From positions 260,054 through 324,053 of the forward strand of contig JAHDIK010000002.1 of NCBI GenBank assembly GCA_020630795.1: a stretch of DNA of 64,000 nucleotides. Reading direction: 5' to 3'. Positions 17,190 to 27,870 of this stretch are shown here, one piece after another. Every line of letters begins with the position of its first letter. The stretch's first letter is position 1. This DNA comes from Colwellia sp. GTDB taxonomy: Bacteria; Pseudomonadota; Gammaproteobacteria; Enterobacterales; Alteromonadaceae. The position numbers and the translations under genes were made by a program. The notes beneath the pieces are model-generated. The model had not been told where the DNA came from. It saw only the letters and a program-made list of their open reading frames with translations, and searched no databases.

Positions 17190-18782
17190 TTACTTTTGTG
17201 ACTCTAAGTACGCGTCGTATGTGCCTTCAAAATCTGAATATCCGTCATTTTTCAGCTCCAATACCCGTGTAGCAAGCGTTGATACAAATTCACGGTCATG
17301 AGATACAAAAATAATTGTACCTTCAAACTGTTCCATTGCCATGTTTAATGATTCGATTGACTCCATATCCATGTGGTTAGTAGGTTCATCCATTACTAAG
17401 ATATTTGGTTTTTGCATCATAATTTTACCAAATAACATACGCCCTTGTTCACCACCAGAAAGCACTTTAATCGATTTTCCAATATCGTCTGCAGAGAACA
17501 ATAAGCGACCTAAATAACCACGAACAGCCTGTTCGTCGTCAGTAGGTTGGCGCCATTGGCTCATCCACTCAAATAACGTCATGTCTGTTTCAAACTCATG
17601 GGCGTGGTCTTGCGCGTAATATCCAATATTTACATTTTCAGACCATTTTACTTCACCAGATGTTGGGTCGTATCCCACATCATTCATTAACATGCGAAGT
17701 AGTGTTGTTTTACCTATGCCGTTTTCACCAATTACCGCTAAACGTTCACCTACTTCAAGCATTAGGTTTAAATCTTTAAGTACATGGTTGTCGTCAAAGC
17801 TTTTGTTAACTTTGTCTAACACAAGGGCATTTCTGAATAATTTCTTTTCTTGGTCGAAACGAATAAACGGGTTAACACGGCTAGACGCTTTAACTTCTGC
17901 AAGTTGAATTTTATCTATTTGTTTCGCACGAGACGTTGCTTGTTTAGCTTTAGAAGCGTTTGCAGAGAAACGCGCAACAAAGGCTTGTAGTTCACCTATT
18001 TGTGCTTTTTTCTTTGCATTATCGGCAAGTAATTGTGCTCTTGCTTGAGTAGACGCAAGCATGTATTCATCATAGTTACCTGGGAATACACGTAATTCAC
18101 CGTAATCTAAATCTGCCATATGTGTACATACAGAGTTTAAGAAGTGACGGTCATGCGAAATAATAATCATGGTAGATTCACGTTCGTTCAGTGTTTCTTC
18201 TAACCATTGAATTGTGTGAATGTCCAAGTTGTTGGTTGGTTCGTCGAGTAATAAAATATCTGGATCAGAAAATAGTGCTTGCGCAAGAAGTACACGTAGT
18301 TTCCAACCAGGAGCAACTTCACTCATTAATCCGAAGTGTTGTTCAACAGGAATACCAACGCCCATTAATAGTTCACCAGCTCGGCTTTCTGCAGTGTAAC
18401 CGTCCATTTCGGCAAACTCAGATTCTAAATCACCAACGCGCATGCCTTCTTCTTCACTCATTTCTGGTAATGAGTATATACGGTCGCGTTCTTCTTTAAT
18501 TGCCCATAACTCAGCGTGACCCATAATTACCGTGTCTACAACGGTGTATTCTTCAAAACCGAATTGGTCTTGGCGTAGTTTACCAATACGTTCGTTTGGA
18601 TCTAAGCTAACGTTTCCACTCGTTTGCTCTAAGTCACCACCTAAAATTTTCATGAAGGTAGACTTACCGCAGCCGTTGGCTCCAATTAAACCGTAGCGAT
18701 TTCCGCCACCAAATTTTTGTGAGATGTTTTCAAAAAGCGGTTTCGCGCCAAACTGCTGAGTTATATTATTTGCTGCAAGCAT
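17190..18782 (-). CDS. ybiT: ABC-F family ATPase YbiT
   Basis: Soluble ABC-F protein with two ATP-binding cassettes, a family that binds the ribosome and affects translation. The 530-residue length and near-continuous match to E. coli YbiT as I recall it ([56 protein letters not shown]) separate it from EttA and Uup. Walker A motifs are GANGCGKST and GENGIGKTT. The ABC signature in the second half is LSGGEQGRM. The linker between cassettes (about 240-310) is rich in Ala, Lys and Arg. The second Walker B is followed by [11 protein letters not shown]. No membrane segment is present, so it is not a transporter. Confidence 0.95.
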   Translation of the reverse strand: MLAANNITQQFGAKPLFENISQKFGGGNRYGLIGANGCGKSTFMKILGGDLEQTSGNVSLDPNERIGKLRQDQFGFEEYTVVDTVIMGHAELWAIKEERDRIYSLPEMSEEEGMRVGDLESEFAEMDGYTAESRAGELLMGVGIPVEQHFGLMSEVAPGWKLRVLLAQALFSDPDILLLDEPTNNLDIHTIQWLEETLNERESTMIIISHDRHFLNSVCTHMADLDYGELRVFPGNYDEYMLASTQARAQLLADNAKKKAQIGELQAFVARFSANASKAKQATSRAKQIDKIQLAEVKASSRVNPFIRFDQEKKLFRNALVLDKVNKSFDDNHVLKDLNLMLEVGERLAVIGENGIGKTTLLRMLMNDVGYDPTSGEVKWSENVNIGYYAQDHAHEFETDMTLFEWMSQWRQPTDDEQAVRGYLGRLLFSADDIGKSIKVLSGGEQGRMLFGKIMMQKPNILVMDEPTNHMDMESIESLNMAMEQFEGTIIFVSHDREFVSTLATRVLELKNDGYSDFEGTYDAYLESQK

Positions 18783-19032
18783 TATTGTTCCGTAGGAAAT
18801 TGGTTAAATATTTGATCAAAATTAATGCACGGGAGTATACAGTATGAAAGACTTGTTTGGAATTATCATAGCCTATGAATCACAGGGTTTTTAAGAGTTT
18901 TTAAAATAACTGACTTATGGTCATAAAAGTTTAGTAATCATTGAATAAAATGAAATTTAAACTCATGATATCGGTTCTAATCAAGTGAGTTTATTCATTG
19001 TGAGTAACCACTATTAAAAGCTTAATAAATAT

Positions 19033-19551
19033 ATGAAATTAACCGAACATTATTTAGCTACCCTTCAGCAGGGGATTAACTTTGTTGAGCAGCTAACTGA
19101 GCAAGAATACAATTATCGTATGGATAGCGAATCAAGCCCAATTGGAATGCATGTTCGCCATATATTAGATCACTATCAATCTGTTAAGCAGGGCATGTCT
19201 AGCTTTCAGGTAGATTATGAGCTTAGGCAGAGAGGATCAAGCGTCGAAAGCAGTAAGCAGGAAGCACTACTTCAATTGTCTGCATTGCAAATGTGGATAG
19301 AGTCGTTAGATGAAAACAGTCTTAATCAAGTGGTTACGGTTAGGTCGGACGTTGGGGTAGGCAGTAGTCATATTATTGAAGTGCCTAGTACGCTTGCTAG
19401 AGAACTCATGTTTGCAAGTAGCCATGCTATTCATCACTATGCAACCTTAAAACAAGCATACTTAATGTTAGGCGGTTTTTGTCGTGACAATGAATTTGGC
19501 TTAGCGTCGTCTACCGCTACCTATGTAAAACAACAAAATAGCTTGTGCTAG
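19033..19551 (+). CDS. DinB-like superfamily protein
   Basis: A 172-residue protein with the four-helix DinB fold pattern. Histidines that would hold a metal are in GMHVRHILDHY (His40, His43, His47) and in SSHAIHHYATLK (about 131-142). Members of the DinB/YfiT group are metal-binding proteins and some are thiol transferases; the role of this one is unknown. The 3' end converges with the OlsF-like gene and the two stop codons share the bases CTAG (19548-19551). Confidence 0.75.
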   Translation: MKLTEHYLATLQQGINFVEQLTEQEYNYRMDSESSPIGMHVRHILDHYQSVKQGMSSFQVDYELRQRGSSVESSKQEALLQLSALQMWIESLDENSLNQVVTVRSDVGVGSSHIIEVPSTLARELMFASSHAIHHYATLKQAYLMLGGFCRDNEFGLASSTATYVKQQNSLC

Positions 19552-21299
19552 TGGTTAGCTGGCACATCCACACTTGATAAATACGCTTCTAGTTTATTTC
19601 CTAAATACAATTTAAGTAATCTTTTTGGCGCTTGCGGTACGTTAACGCTAAGCAGTAAGCCGGGGGTAGATGCGAAATTTGGATCTATTCCTACACAGTG
19701 AAAAACAGCACCTAGCTGATGATATTGCTTCACTAAAACAGGTAACCCTTTTCCGTCGGGTTCTATTTGTTTGATTAATGCGTCTAATGTTTCTATATCT
19801 GTCGGTTCGTTTTCAAGATAAGTACTTAACTCATGGTGAATAGGGTGTTCAAATATTTGTTTTGGATATACTTTATCTGTTTTTGTGACTAAAAATTGCT
19901 CTATCAATAGCACACTTAGTGGGTCGTATTGCTTACTTAACGACACAGTACCATAGAGCGTTTGGTATTTTGGATGCTGATAAATAAACGCGCTTATTCC
20001 TTTAAATAAAAGTAAAAGCCCATGAAAACTCTTTTGGTGTTCAGCAACAATAAATGAACGTCCCATTTCTAAACATGGCTGTTGCTGATTAACAAAGTCA
20101 GCATCAAAGTTGAACATTTTTGATAGGTAAAGGCCATTTATTCCATTGTTTTCTAGTAACTTATCTGTTTCTCCCATGCGGTATGCACCTATGATGCAGT
20201 GTTCTACTTGATCAAATATGAACAAATGCGTGTAGGTGTCGTCAAAATCATCACCGTCTTGAGGGGCTCCGCTGCCTTCTTCAAACATTCGAAAGTTTTC
20301 TTCGCGTAATATTCTAATTTCTTCAATTACTGTCGGGCATTGAGAGCGTTGTGCGTAGCAAACTACGTAGTTTTTGTAATGTACTAACTTTTGATTTTTT
20401 GGCAGAGAATCAACTTCTTGTGCTAACAATCTCTTACATGGCTTTTCTGCGAGTGGTTGCAGTGTTGTAGATGAGCATTGTGGCCAAGACTGTCTAAAAT
20501 TAGGATTTTGAAGGTAGGTTAATAATCGGGTTAAATTAGTACTCATTCGGTGATCCTTTTGCTCTGCAGCTAACTGAAAAGGTTTGCCAATAGAAATTGG
20601 TATGTGCTTATTGTGGCTTGCTAACATTTCAGGAATTAACATTAGCATTCTTAATCTAAAATAAATGTGTCCTAACCAATAAAAGCGTTTACGATTTTGT
20701 CCGCCAATAAAGCATGGAATAACAGGGCAGTTGAATTGATGGGCTAATGACCCAACGATACGATTCCATTCATGATCGGTAATAGGTGAGCCTAAAGACT
20801 TGGGGTAACTCACGCGTCCTGCAGGAAAAATAACTAACAAACCGCCGTTTGCTAAATGTTGTTGGCACTGACGAAGAGATGATAAATTACCTTTTGCGCC
20901 GGTTGATAACGGATTGGTAAATATAAAAAAGTCTTCTATTTCAGGGAAAATTTTAAGTGCTTTATTGGCTAATATTTTAACGTCAGGGCGAACTTTAGAT
21001 AATAAATTCGCCATTACTACGCCTTCCATTCCACCAAAAGGGTGATTAGCGACAACAATTGAAGCACCTTTCGTTGGAACGTTGTTAATATCAGTATTTG
21101 ATATTTCGACGGTTAAATTGAAACGTTGAATAAAGGTTTCAGTAAATGCTTCTTTGGATTGTCCTGATAGACCAAAAGCATTGTATTGTTTACTTAATTT
21201 ACGAATACCTAGAAGATAATCGGCCGTAGAAATAAGCGCCTTTTTAAATATATTTGCTGATGGATCTGTAAGAAGGTTAGCAATTGAAAGTTTAAACAA
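19548..21299 (-). CDS. two-domain acyltransferase, OlsF-like ornithine lipid synthase
   Basis: A 583-residue fusion. The N-terminal half (about 60-260) is a PlsC-type acyltransferase: VANHPFGGMEG (about 82-92, the HX4D-type motif with E in place of D) and FPAGRVSYP. The C-terminal half (about 290-480) is a GNAT-type domain of the OlsB/hemolysin group: VIEEIRILREENFR, DDFDDTYTHLFIFD and IIGAYRMG. The arrangement OlsA-like then OlsB-like is that of OlsF, which makes ornithine lipids in Serratia and Flavobacterium; there the C-terminal part attaches the first acyl chain and the N-terminal part the second. Ornithine lipids replace phospholipids under phosphate limitation. Whether ornithine or another amino acid is used here is not visible. 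Confidence 0.8.
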   Translation of the reverse strand: MFKLSIANLLTDPSANIFKKALISTADYLLGIRKLSKQYNAFGLSGQSKEAFTETFIQRFNLTVEISNTDINNVPTKGASIVVANHPFGGMEGVVMANLLSKVRPDVKILANKALKIFPEIEDFFIFTNPLSTGAKGNLSSLRQCQQHLANGGLLVIFPAGRVSYPKSLGSPITDHEWNRIVGSLAHQFNCPVIPCFIGGQNRKRFYWLGHIYFRLRMLMLIPEMLASHNKHIPISIGKPFQLAAEQKDHRMSTNLTRLLTYLQNPNFRQSWPQCSSTTLQPLAEKPCKRLLAQEVDSLPKNQKLVHYKNYVVCYAQRSQCPTVIEEIRILREENFRMFEEGSGAPQDGDDFDDTYTHLFIFDQVEHCIIGAYRMGETDKLLENNGINGLYLSKMFNFDADFVNQQQPCLEMGRSFIVAEHQKSFHGLLLLFKGISAFIYQHPKYQTLYGTVSLSKQYDPLSVLLIEQFLVTKTDKVYPKQIFEHPIHHELSTYLENEPTDIETLDALIKQIEPDGKGLPVLVKQYHQLGAVFHCVGIDPNFASTPGLLLSVNVPQAPKRLLKLYLGNKLEAYLSSVDVPANH

Positions 21300-21516
21300 A
21301 TGAAAGTTCCCGTCGGTAATTCGTAATAATAGACCTATATAGCCTATAAAAATTTCATTTATGTTACTTCATTTATATTGTATCGACTGATTGTTAGTTA
21401 AATTATTGAAGGGCGTTAGTTTCATTGAGTTATTAACATCGAGTTACTTATCATCGAAATAGTCACGTTAACCCTTCAATAGATTTAACGCACAACAATA
21501 CGTTATGCGTTGGCGA

Positions 21517-23802
21517 TTACTTTTTCTTTTTAGGTTTACGGTCGTTAAACTGGTTTTCAGTAAATCGAGTTAATCCTTGTTTGCCTTTAGTTGCTGGCTT
21601 TTTACCGTAACCACGTTGGCTTTGTTGCTGCCTTTGACCTGGAGACGTTTTTTTACCAGACGAATTATTTTTACCTTTACCATTATTTTTATAGTGTTGC
21701 TTATTCTGCTCGCCACGACGCTCTTCAGGTACTAAACAGCCTGGTCGTGAACCAATTAACTTTTTTAGTCCCATTTTGGTTAGGGCTTCTCTGATTATTG
21801 GCCAGTTTGCAGGGTCATGGTATCTGAGTATCGCTTTGTGAATACGGCGCTGAATTGTTCCCTTAGGCACTGAAACGGTTTCACTATTTTTACGTACATT
21901 TTTAAGTGAATCTATTTCGGTATGGTACAGCGTCGTTGCGTTAGCCAGTGGCGACGGATAGAAATTTTGAACTTGGTCAAGTTTGAAATCGTTCTCTTTT
22001 AACCATAATGCCAAATTAACCATGTCTTTATTGGTTGTACCTGGATGCGCCGATATAAAGTAAGGAATTAAATATTGTTTTTTACCGGCTACTTTTGAGT
22101 AGTGGTCAAACATTTCCTTAAATTTGTCGTAACTGCCCATACCCGGCTTCATCATTTTATTTAATGGGCCTTCTTCAGTATGTTCAGGCGCTATTTTTAA
22201 ATATCCACCAACGTGATGTGTTGCTAGTTCTTTTACGTATTCTGGAGTTTCAATAGCTAAGTCGTATCTTACGCCTGACGCTATTAGTACTTTCTTAATA
22301 CCCGGAACAGCTCTAGCTTTTCTATAGAGTTCAATCGTTGGGGTTTGGTCTGTGTCTAAGTGCCCACAAATAGTAGGCCATACACATGATGGCTTTCTAC
22401 ATGTTGCTTCTGCTTTTTCGCTCTTGCATCGCAATTTGTACATGTTTGCAGTAGGGCCACCTAAGTCTGATATAACTCCCGTAAAACCAGGTACTTTTTC
22501 TTTAATGTCTTCTATTTCTTGAAGTATGGATTCTTCAGAGCGACTTTGAATAATTCGGCCTTCATGTTCGGTAATTGAACAGAACGTACAGCCACCAAAA
22601 CAACCTCTCATAATATTAATAGAGGTTTTAATCATGTCGTATGCAGGTATTTTCGCGTCACCATATGATGGGTGTGGTACACGTTGATACGGTAATCCAA
22701 ACACGCTGTCCATTTCTGCTTCTGACAACGGTTTTGCTGGCGGATTTAACCAAATAATTCTATCGCCATGGCTTTGTACTAGCGGCTTAGCCGATGTTGG
22801 ATTAACTTCTTGGTGGAATATTCTCGACGCGTGCGCATAAAGCACTTTATTACTTTTTACTTGTTCGTATGTTGGTAAGTTAATGTAGGTTGTTAACCAC
22901 GGCTTTTTCTTATCTTTCCAACTTTTGTTTTGATAATCTTTTATCTCAATAACTTGTGGTGCTTTAGTGATGTCTGTTGCTAACGACTCTGCGGCATTCT
23001 TCGATGCGTCTTCTGCATTGGTTTCACAACTCGCTTCGGTCATGTCTTGATAAGGGCTTGGAATAGGATCTATTTTTCCAGGTTTATCAATGTTTCTTGA
23101 GTCGATGCCTTTCCAGCCCGGTAATGCGTGTTTAGCTAAAAACGCACTTCCACGAACATCTGTGATATTTTTAGCTTCTTCGCCATTAGCAATACGGTGC
23201 GCGATTTCAATTAATGGGCGTTCGGCGTTACCATAAATCAGTAAATCAGCTTTTGAATCAAACAATACAGAACGACGAACTTTGTCTGACCAGTAATCGT
23301 AGTGAGCAATACGTCGTAAACTGGCTTCTATTCCACCGATAATTACAGGAACACCTTTGTATGCTTCTTTACAGCGCTGGGTATAAACGGTAACGGCTCT
23401 GTCTGGGCGTTTACCGCCTTCATCATTTGGTGTGTATGCATCGTCGTGGCGTAATCTTCGTTCAGCAGTGTAACGGTTTATCATTGAGTCCATATTGCCT
23501 GCTGTTACGCCAAAGAATAGATTAGGTTGCCCTAATTCCATAAATGCATTTTTAGAGTTCCAATCAGGTTGAGCAATAATTCCTACTCTAAAACCTTGAT
23601 CTTCAAGCATTCGTCCAATAATTGCCATGCCGAAACTAGGATGATCAACATAAGCGTCGCCCGTTACTAAAATTATGTCGCAGCTATCCCAACCAAGTTC
23701 GTCCATTTCTGCGCGAGACATAGGTAAAAACGGAGCAGTTCCGTAACATTCTGCCCAATACTTTGGGTAGTCGAATAACTGCTTTGGTTGAGATGAAATC
23801 AT
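21517..23802 (-). CDS. ygiQ: YgiQ family radical SAM protein
   Basis: A 761-residue radical SAM enzyme of the YgiQ/UPF0313 family; the reaction is unknown. The N-terminus ([20 protein letters not shown]) and the B12-binding-like region with [19 protein letters not shown] are typical. The 4Fe-4S motif CFGGCTFC (CxxxCxxC) lies at about 399-406. [10 protein letters not shown] and HPGTTNKDM follow. The last 70 residues are rich in Lys, Gln, Gly and Asn, as in other members. The gene lies upstream of the OlsF-like gene on the same strand, with a 217-base gap. Confidence 0.94.
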   Translation of the reverse strand: MISSQPKQLFDYPKYWAECYGTAPFLPMSRAEMDELGWDSCDIILVTGDAYVDHPSFGMAIIGRMLEDQGFRVGIIAQPDWNSKNAFMELGQPNLFFGVTAGNMDSMINRYTAERRLRHDDAYTPNDEGGKRPDRAVTVYTQRCKEAYKGVPVIIGGIEASLRRIAHYDYWSDKVRRSVLFDSKADLLIYGNAERPLIEIAHRIANGEEAKNITDVRGSAFLAKHALPGWKGIDSRNIDKPGKIDPIPSPYQDMTEASCETNAEDASKNAAESLATDITKAPQVIEIKDYQNKSWKDKKKPWLTTYINLPTYEQVKSNKVLYAHASRIFHQEVNPTSAKPLVQSHGDRIIWLNPPAKPLSEAEMDSVFGLPYQRVPHPSYGDAKIPAYDMIKTSINIMRGCFGGCTFCSITEHEGRIIQSRSEESILQEIEDIKEKVPGFTGVISDLGGPTANMYKLRCKSEKAEATCRKPSCVWPTICGHLDTDQTPTIELYRKARAVPGIKKVLIASGVRYDLAIETPEYVKELATHHVGGYLKIAPEHTEEGPLNKMMKPGMGSYDKFKEMFDHYSKVAGKKQYLIPYFISAHPGTTNKDMVNLALWLKENDFKLDQVQNFYPSPLANATTLYHTEIDSLKNVRKNSETVSVPKGTIQRRIHKAILRYHDPANWPIIREALTKMGLKKLIGSRPGCLVPEERRGEQNKQHYKNNGKGKNNSSGKKTSPGQRQQQSQRGYGKKPATKGKQGLTRFTENQFNDRKPKKKK

Positions 23803-24021
23803 AAAATAACCTAAATTAACTTTACTAAAAACGTGAACACTTTTGGTTCTGGCGCGCGATTATATCAGTTTATGCGGTGAATACGCAGTTTCTTTTAAAT
23901 TACGGCTAACCGTTTAATTATAGGTTCGTCTTGGTAATTCGACTATTTATCGACAACGATTTAACAAATAGTTTAGTTGAATTACACTGTTGCTCACGGA
24001 AAGTTGACAGTAGAAAATAGA

Positions 24022-26511
24022 ATGAAAAAACAACTCATATCATTAAGCGTGTTCGCGGCAATTTCAGGGTGTGCTAGCACGCTAAGTTCAGATTCAAATG
24101 GCGCTAGTAACAATGCTGAATTTGATTCAGCTAATGCAATTAAATCAGTGCAAAGCACTAAAGCGCAAAGTGAAAACGCGACTCACGAAATTACGCTAGA
24201 AAAAATCATGTCGGATCCTGAATGGTTTGGGCGAGCACCAGAATCATGGTACTGGGGCGACGATAGCAGCACTATTTTTTACAAACAGAAAAGAGAAGGA
24301 AATATTCTACGTGACTTGTTTACAAAGTCGGTAGATGAAAAAGGAAATGGCAGCAAAGTTAAGTTAGTGCACATGCATAAACATGCCGATCGCTTTGCTG
24401 TTACCAATAATGATAACACGCGTGAAGTATATGTGTTTAAAGGGAATGTATTTGTTAAAACACTTTCTACAGGCGATGTTCATCAATTAACCTATACCTC
24501 GGCGACAGAATCTCAGCCAATGTTTCTTAATAACGGTAATGTAGCCTATCGCGTAGCAAATGTATTTTATGAGCAAAATTTAGAAAACAACCAAATTAAG
24601 GAACTCGCTAATTTACTGATGAGTGGTAACGATAAAGCAACCACCACAACAGACTCCTATTTAGCGAACGAGCAAGCGAAGTTAATTCAATATATTCAAT
24701 TACAAAACAAAAACGCACAGCTTAAAAAAGAGCAAGATAGAAATTTACGCGTTAAAAATAACACGGTTACGCAAACTAATTTCTATTTTGGACAAGGGAA
24801 AAAAGTTGTACATGCGAGCCTTTCACCTGCTGGCGATAAAATGATTGTAAGTATTGCGTCTTCTAAAGCTATTACCAAGAAAACCGATGTGATGCCTGAT
24901 TACATTTCAAAAACAGGCGATATAGATATCAAGCGCGTTAGGCATCGTGTGGCTGATAATCGTCAATACAGTGAAGAGATTTACTTAGTTGATATTACTG
25001 ATGGCACCAAGCAGCTGTTAGCGTTTGATTCATTACCTGGTTATAACGACGATGTTTTAGCGAGTGTGAAAGCTGAAAACTATCAACGTGAAGGTAAAAC
25101 TTATAAAAGCAAAAAATCACCTCGCAACATTCACGTGATGCAAGCTTACAAACCGATAAAATGGAATGAAGCAGGTAACAACGTAGCGGTGTTGTTTGAA
25201 GCGTGGGACAACAAGGATCGTTGGTTAGCAACGGTAGACTTTGCTAATAAACAATTAGTTTCTCAACATAAACTCCATGATGATGCGTGGATAAACTGGT
25301 CATTCAATGAGTTTGGCTGGTTAAATAACAATGCTAAGAACGATCTTTATTACCTTTCAGAAGAGTCTGGGTATTCGCATCTTTATGTTAAATCGTTAAA
25401 TGGTAAAGCGAAGAAGCTTACATCTGGTGCTTTTGAAGTAAGCAACTTAACGTTAGCGAATAATGAAGAGTCGGTATTTTTTAAAGCGAATAAAAAACAT
25501 CCCGGTATTTACGAAATTTATCAGTTGAATTTTGCTGACGGTAAAATGAAAGCGTTAACGGATTTAGGCGGACAAAACGATTATCAATTAAGCCCTGATA
25601 ATGAAAAGTTATTGATTTCGCACTCAAAGGTTACCATGCCTCCGGAACTCTATGTTGAAGTAGTAGACGATAAACCAGAAGCTATTCGTTTAACGCATAC
25701 GGTATCGCAAGAGTTTTTGGACATGCCTTGGTCGGCACCAAAGGTGGTTCCTATCGAATCAACTCACCAGAAATCACCTATTTATTCGAAAGTATATTTA
25801 CCTGAAAACTACGATAAAAATGCAACTAAAAACAAAGCGGTAATGTTTACGCATGGAGCAGGGTATTTACAGAATTCGCATTTAGGTTGGTCTGGGTATT
25901 TCAGAGAATATATGTTTCATAGCATGCTTGTTCAAAAAGGGTATGTAGTGATTGATATGGACTACCGAGCATCTGCTGGATATGGGCGAGACTGGCGAAC
26001 GGCTATCTACCGCCATATGGGTAAACCAGAAGTAGAAGATATGCGTGATGGTGTAAATTGGTTGGTTGAAAATGCTAATGTCGATCGTAATAGAATTGGT
26101 ACGTATGGCGGTTCTTACGGGGGCTTCTTAACATTAATGGCAATGTTTACTCAGCCTGATTTGTTTCAGTCGGGCTCGGCATTACGTTTAGTCTCTGATT
26201 GGGCTTACTATAACCACGGTTATACCTCTAACATTTTAAATACGCCTGCTGATGATCCAATTGCTTTTGAGCGTAGCTCTCCTATCTACTTTGCTGAAGG
26301 GTTACAAAAGCCATTACTGATCAACGCTCCAATGGTAGACGATAATGTATTTTTTGAAGATACGGTTCGTTTAGTACAAAGATTAATTGAACTTGAAAAG
26401 CAAGACTTTGAAACGGCAATCTATCCCGTAGAGCCACATGGATTTGTTCAACCAAGTTCGTGGTTAAATGAATATAGAAGAATATTTAAGTTGTTTGAAG
26501 AAACGCTATAA
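24022..26511 (+). CDS. S9 family (prolyl oligopeptidase/DPP-IV-like) peptidase, lipoprotein
   Basis: Serine peptidase of about 829 residues, predicted to act in the periplasm or on a membrane surface. The signal peptide ends with lipobox AAISGCAS (Cys17). A beta-propeller-like region with repeated Asp/Ser/Gly turns fills about 60-560 and the alpha/beta-hydrolase domain fills the rest. The nucleophile motif is GTYGGSYGG (Ser about 697), the acid lies in APMVDDNVF (about 770-775) and the histidine in EPHGF (about 805). The frame is open to 23977 upstream, but the ATG at 24022 puts the signal peptide first, so I chose it. A strong terminator follows. The substrate is unknown; the family cuts short peptides, often after proline. 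Confidence 0.92.
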   Translation: MKKQLISLSVFAAISGCASTLSSDSNGASNNAEFDSANAIKSVQSTKAQSENATHEITLEKIMSDPEWFGRAPESWYWGDDSSTIFYKQKREGNILRDLFTKSVDEKGNGSKVKLVHMHKHADRFAVTNNDNTREVYVFKGNVFVKTLSTGDVHQLTYTSATESQPMFLNNGNVAYRVANVFYEQNLENNQIKELANLLMSGNDKATTTTDSYLANEQAKLIQYIQLQNKNAQLKKEQDRNLRVKNNTVTQTNFYFGQGKKVVHASLSPAGDKMIVSIASSKAITKKTDVMPDYISKTGDIDIKRVRHRVADNRQYSEEIYLVDITDGTKQLLAFDSLPGYNDDVLASVKAENYQREGKTYKSKKSPRNIHVMQAYKPIKWNEAGNNVAVLFEAWDNKDRWLATVDFANKQLVSQHKLHDDAWINWSFNEFGWLNNNAKNDLYYLSEESGYSHLYVKSLNGKAKKLTSGAFEVSNLTLANNEESVFFKANKKHPGIYEIYQLNFADGKMKALTDLGGQNDYQLSPDNEKLLISHSKVTMPPELYVEVVDDKPEAIRLTHTVSQEFLDMPWSAPKVVPIESTHQKSPIYSKVYLPENYDKNATKNKAVMFTHGAGYLQNSHLGWSGYFREYMFHSMLVQKGYVVIDMDYRASAGYGRDWRTAIYRHMGKPEVEDMRDGVNWLVENANVDRNRIGTYGGSYGGFLTLMAMFTQPDLFQSGSALRLVSDWAYYNHGYTSNILNTPADDPIAFERSSPIYFAEGLQKPLLINAPMVDDNVFFEDTVRLVQRLIELEKQDFETAIYPVEPHGFVQPSSWLNEYRRIFKLFEETL

Positions 26512-26552
26512 ACCGCTTTAGCCAATAGGGTTAATAAGTAGATATAGTGTTT

Positions 26553-26591
26553 AAACACCCAAATTACGTTGGCGTAATTTGGGTGTTTTTG
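26553..26591 (+). terminator. Rho-independent terminator after the S9 peptidase
   Basis: AACACCCAAATTACG pairs with CGTAATTTGGGTGTT around TTGG, followed by T runs. The stem is a perfect 15 bp. Confidence 0.93.
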
Positions 26592-26668
26592 TTTTTTTCC
26601 TTAATTTATCGTATTTTTTTAGTAGAATCGCCGCAATGAATTAGATAAAATTTTTGTGGTTGTATATT

Positions 26669-27862
26669 TTGCATACGTTGTCTCAAGTTAAGTCAGGTGA
26701 ATTGAAAGGTATTAAAAAGCTTTCTTTGTCTGAAAATCTCACCGAATTCCCTATAGAAATATTGTTGTTAGCTGACAGTTTAGAAGTACTCGATTTATCA
26801 CGTAACAAGCTGAGTTCACTGCCTCCTGAAATTATTCAACTGACTAAGTTAAAAATTATTTTCGCGTCAGACAATCATTTTACAGAACTTCCAGAAGTGC
26901 TGGGACAGTTTGCTGAACTGGAAATGATCGGATTTAAGGCGAACCAAATTAAGCATGTTCCAGAAAATGCATTACCGATGAAATTACGTTGGTTAATTTT
27001 AACGGACAATCAAATTGAACAATTGCCTAGTTCGCTTGGAGAGCGGCCATTACTGCAAAAACTTGCTTTAGCGGGTAACCAATTAACATCGTTACCTAGC
27101 ACAATGTCGCAAGCTCGTAATTTAGAATTAATCCGTATATCTGCAAATAAATTAACTGAGTTTCCAGAACAGTTATTTCATTTACCTAAACTCGCATGGC
27201 TGGCGTTTGCAGGTAATCCTTTTACAGAGTCGATACTCGATTTTGAAACGGTACCTGAGATTAAGTCGTCAAGTTATCGGTTAGGAGACGTTCTAGGCCA
27301 AGGTGCATCGGGCGTTATTTCCAAAGCAGAATGGCTAAAAGACCAACATCGTTTTCCTGAACAAATCGCTGTTAAAGTGTTTAAAGGTGATGTTACCAGT
27401 GATGGGTATCCTATTGATGAACTAAATGCTCGGCTAAAAGTAGGAAATCACCCAAATTTGGTTGAATCGCTTGCTCAAGTTAATGAACCGAACGACCTTG
27501 CATTAATCATGAACTTGATTCCACCGCATTACAAAAATTTAGGCTTACCACCTACTTTAGCATCTTGCACGCGAGACACGTTTACCAAAGGTTTTACGCT
27601 AACGCAGCCCGAAATAGATAAAATTGTGAATCAAATGACAAATGTTTTTGAACATTTACACCGTCACTTTGTTTGTCATGGAGATTTATACGCGCACAAT
27701 ACGTTAGTTGATGATGACGCTAATATTATTTTTGGTGATTTTGGCGCTGCAACTATGTATCACATGTTAACTGAGCAGCAGCGCGATAAAATAAAACAAA
27801 TAGAGCAGAGAGCATTAAATTATTTTATTGAAGACTTACAAAGTATCCGTAAAAAAGCTTAA
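26669..27862 (+). CDS. leucine-rich repeat protein kinase
   Basis: About 397 residues. The first half (about 15-190) consists of leucine-rich repeats of the LPxxL...L..N type (SLEVLDLSRNKLSSLPPEI, KLKIIFASDNHFTELP, and so on). The second half (about 200-397) is a eukaryotic-type protein kinase with glycine loop GQGASGVI (about 210), lysine in IAVKVFKG, catalytic loop HGDLYAHNTL (about 337, with Gly in place of the Arg of HRD) and FGDFGAAT (about 355). No membrane segment is visible, so it is probably cytosolic. The start is a TTG: related proteins as I recall begin with MHTL(E/S)QL, which fits TTG-CAT-ACG at 26669. A TTG at 26654 is the alternative. It converges with the rhombosortase gene 8 bases away. 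Confidence 0.85.
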   Translation: MHTLSQVKSGELKGIKKLSLSENLTEFPIEILLLADSLEVLDLSRNKLSSLPPEIIQLTKLKIIFASDNHFTELPEVLGQFAELEMIGFKANQIKHVPENALPMKLRWLILTDNQIEQLPSSLGERPLLQKLALAGNQLTSLPSTMSQARNLELIRISANKLTEFPEQLFHLPKLAWLAFAGNPFTESILDFETVPEIKSSSYRLGDVLGQGASGVISKAEWLKDQHRFPEQIAVKVFKGDVTSDGYPIDELNARLKVGNHPNLVESLAQVNEPNDLALIMNLIPPHYKNLGLPPTLASCTRDTFTKGFTLTQPEIDKIVNQMTNVFEHLHRHFVCHGDLYAHNTLVDDDANIIFGDFGAATMYHMLTEQQRDKIKQIEQRALNYFIEDLQSIRKKA

Positions 27863-27870
27863 CTCAAATT

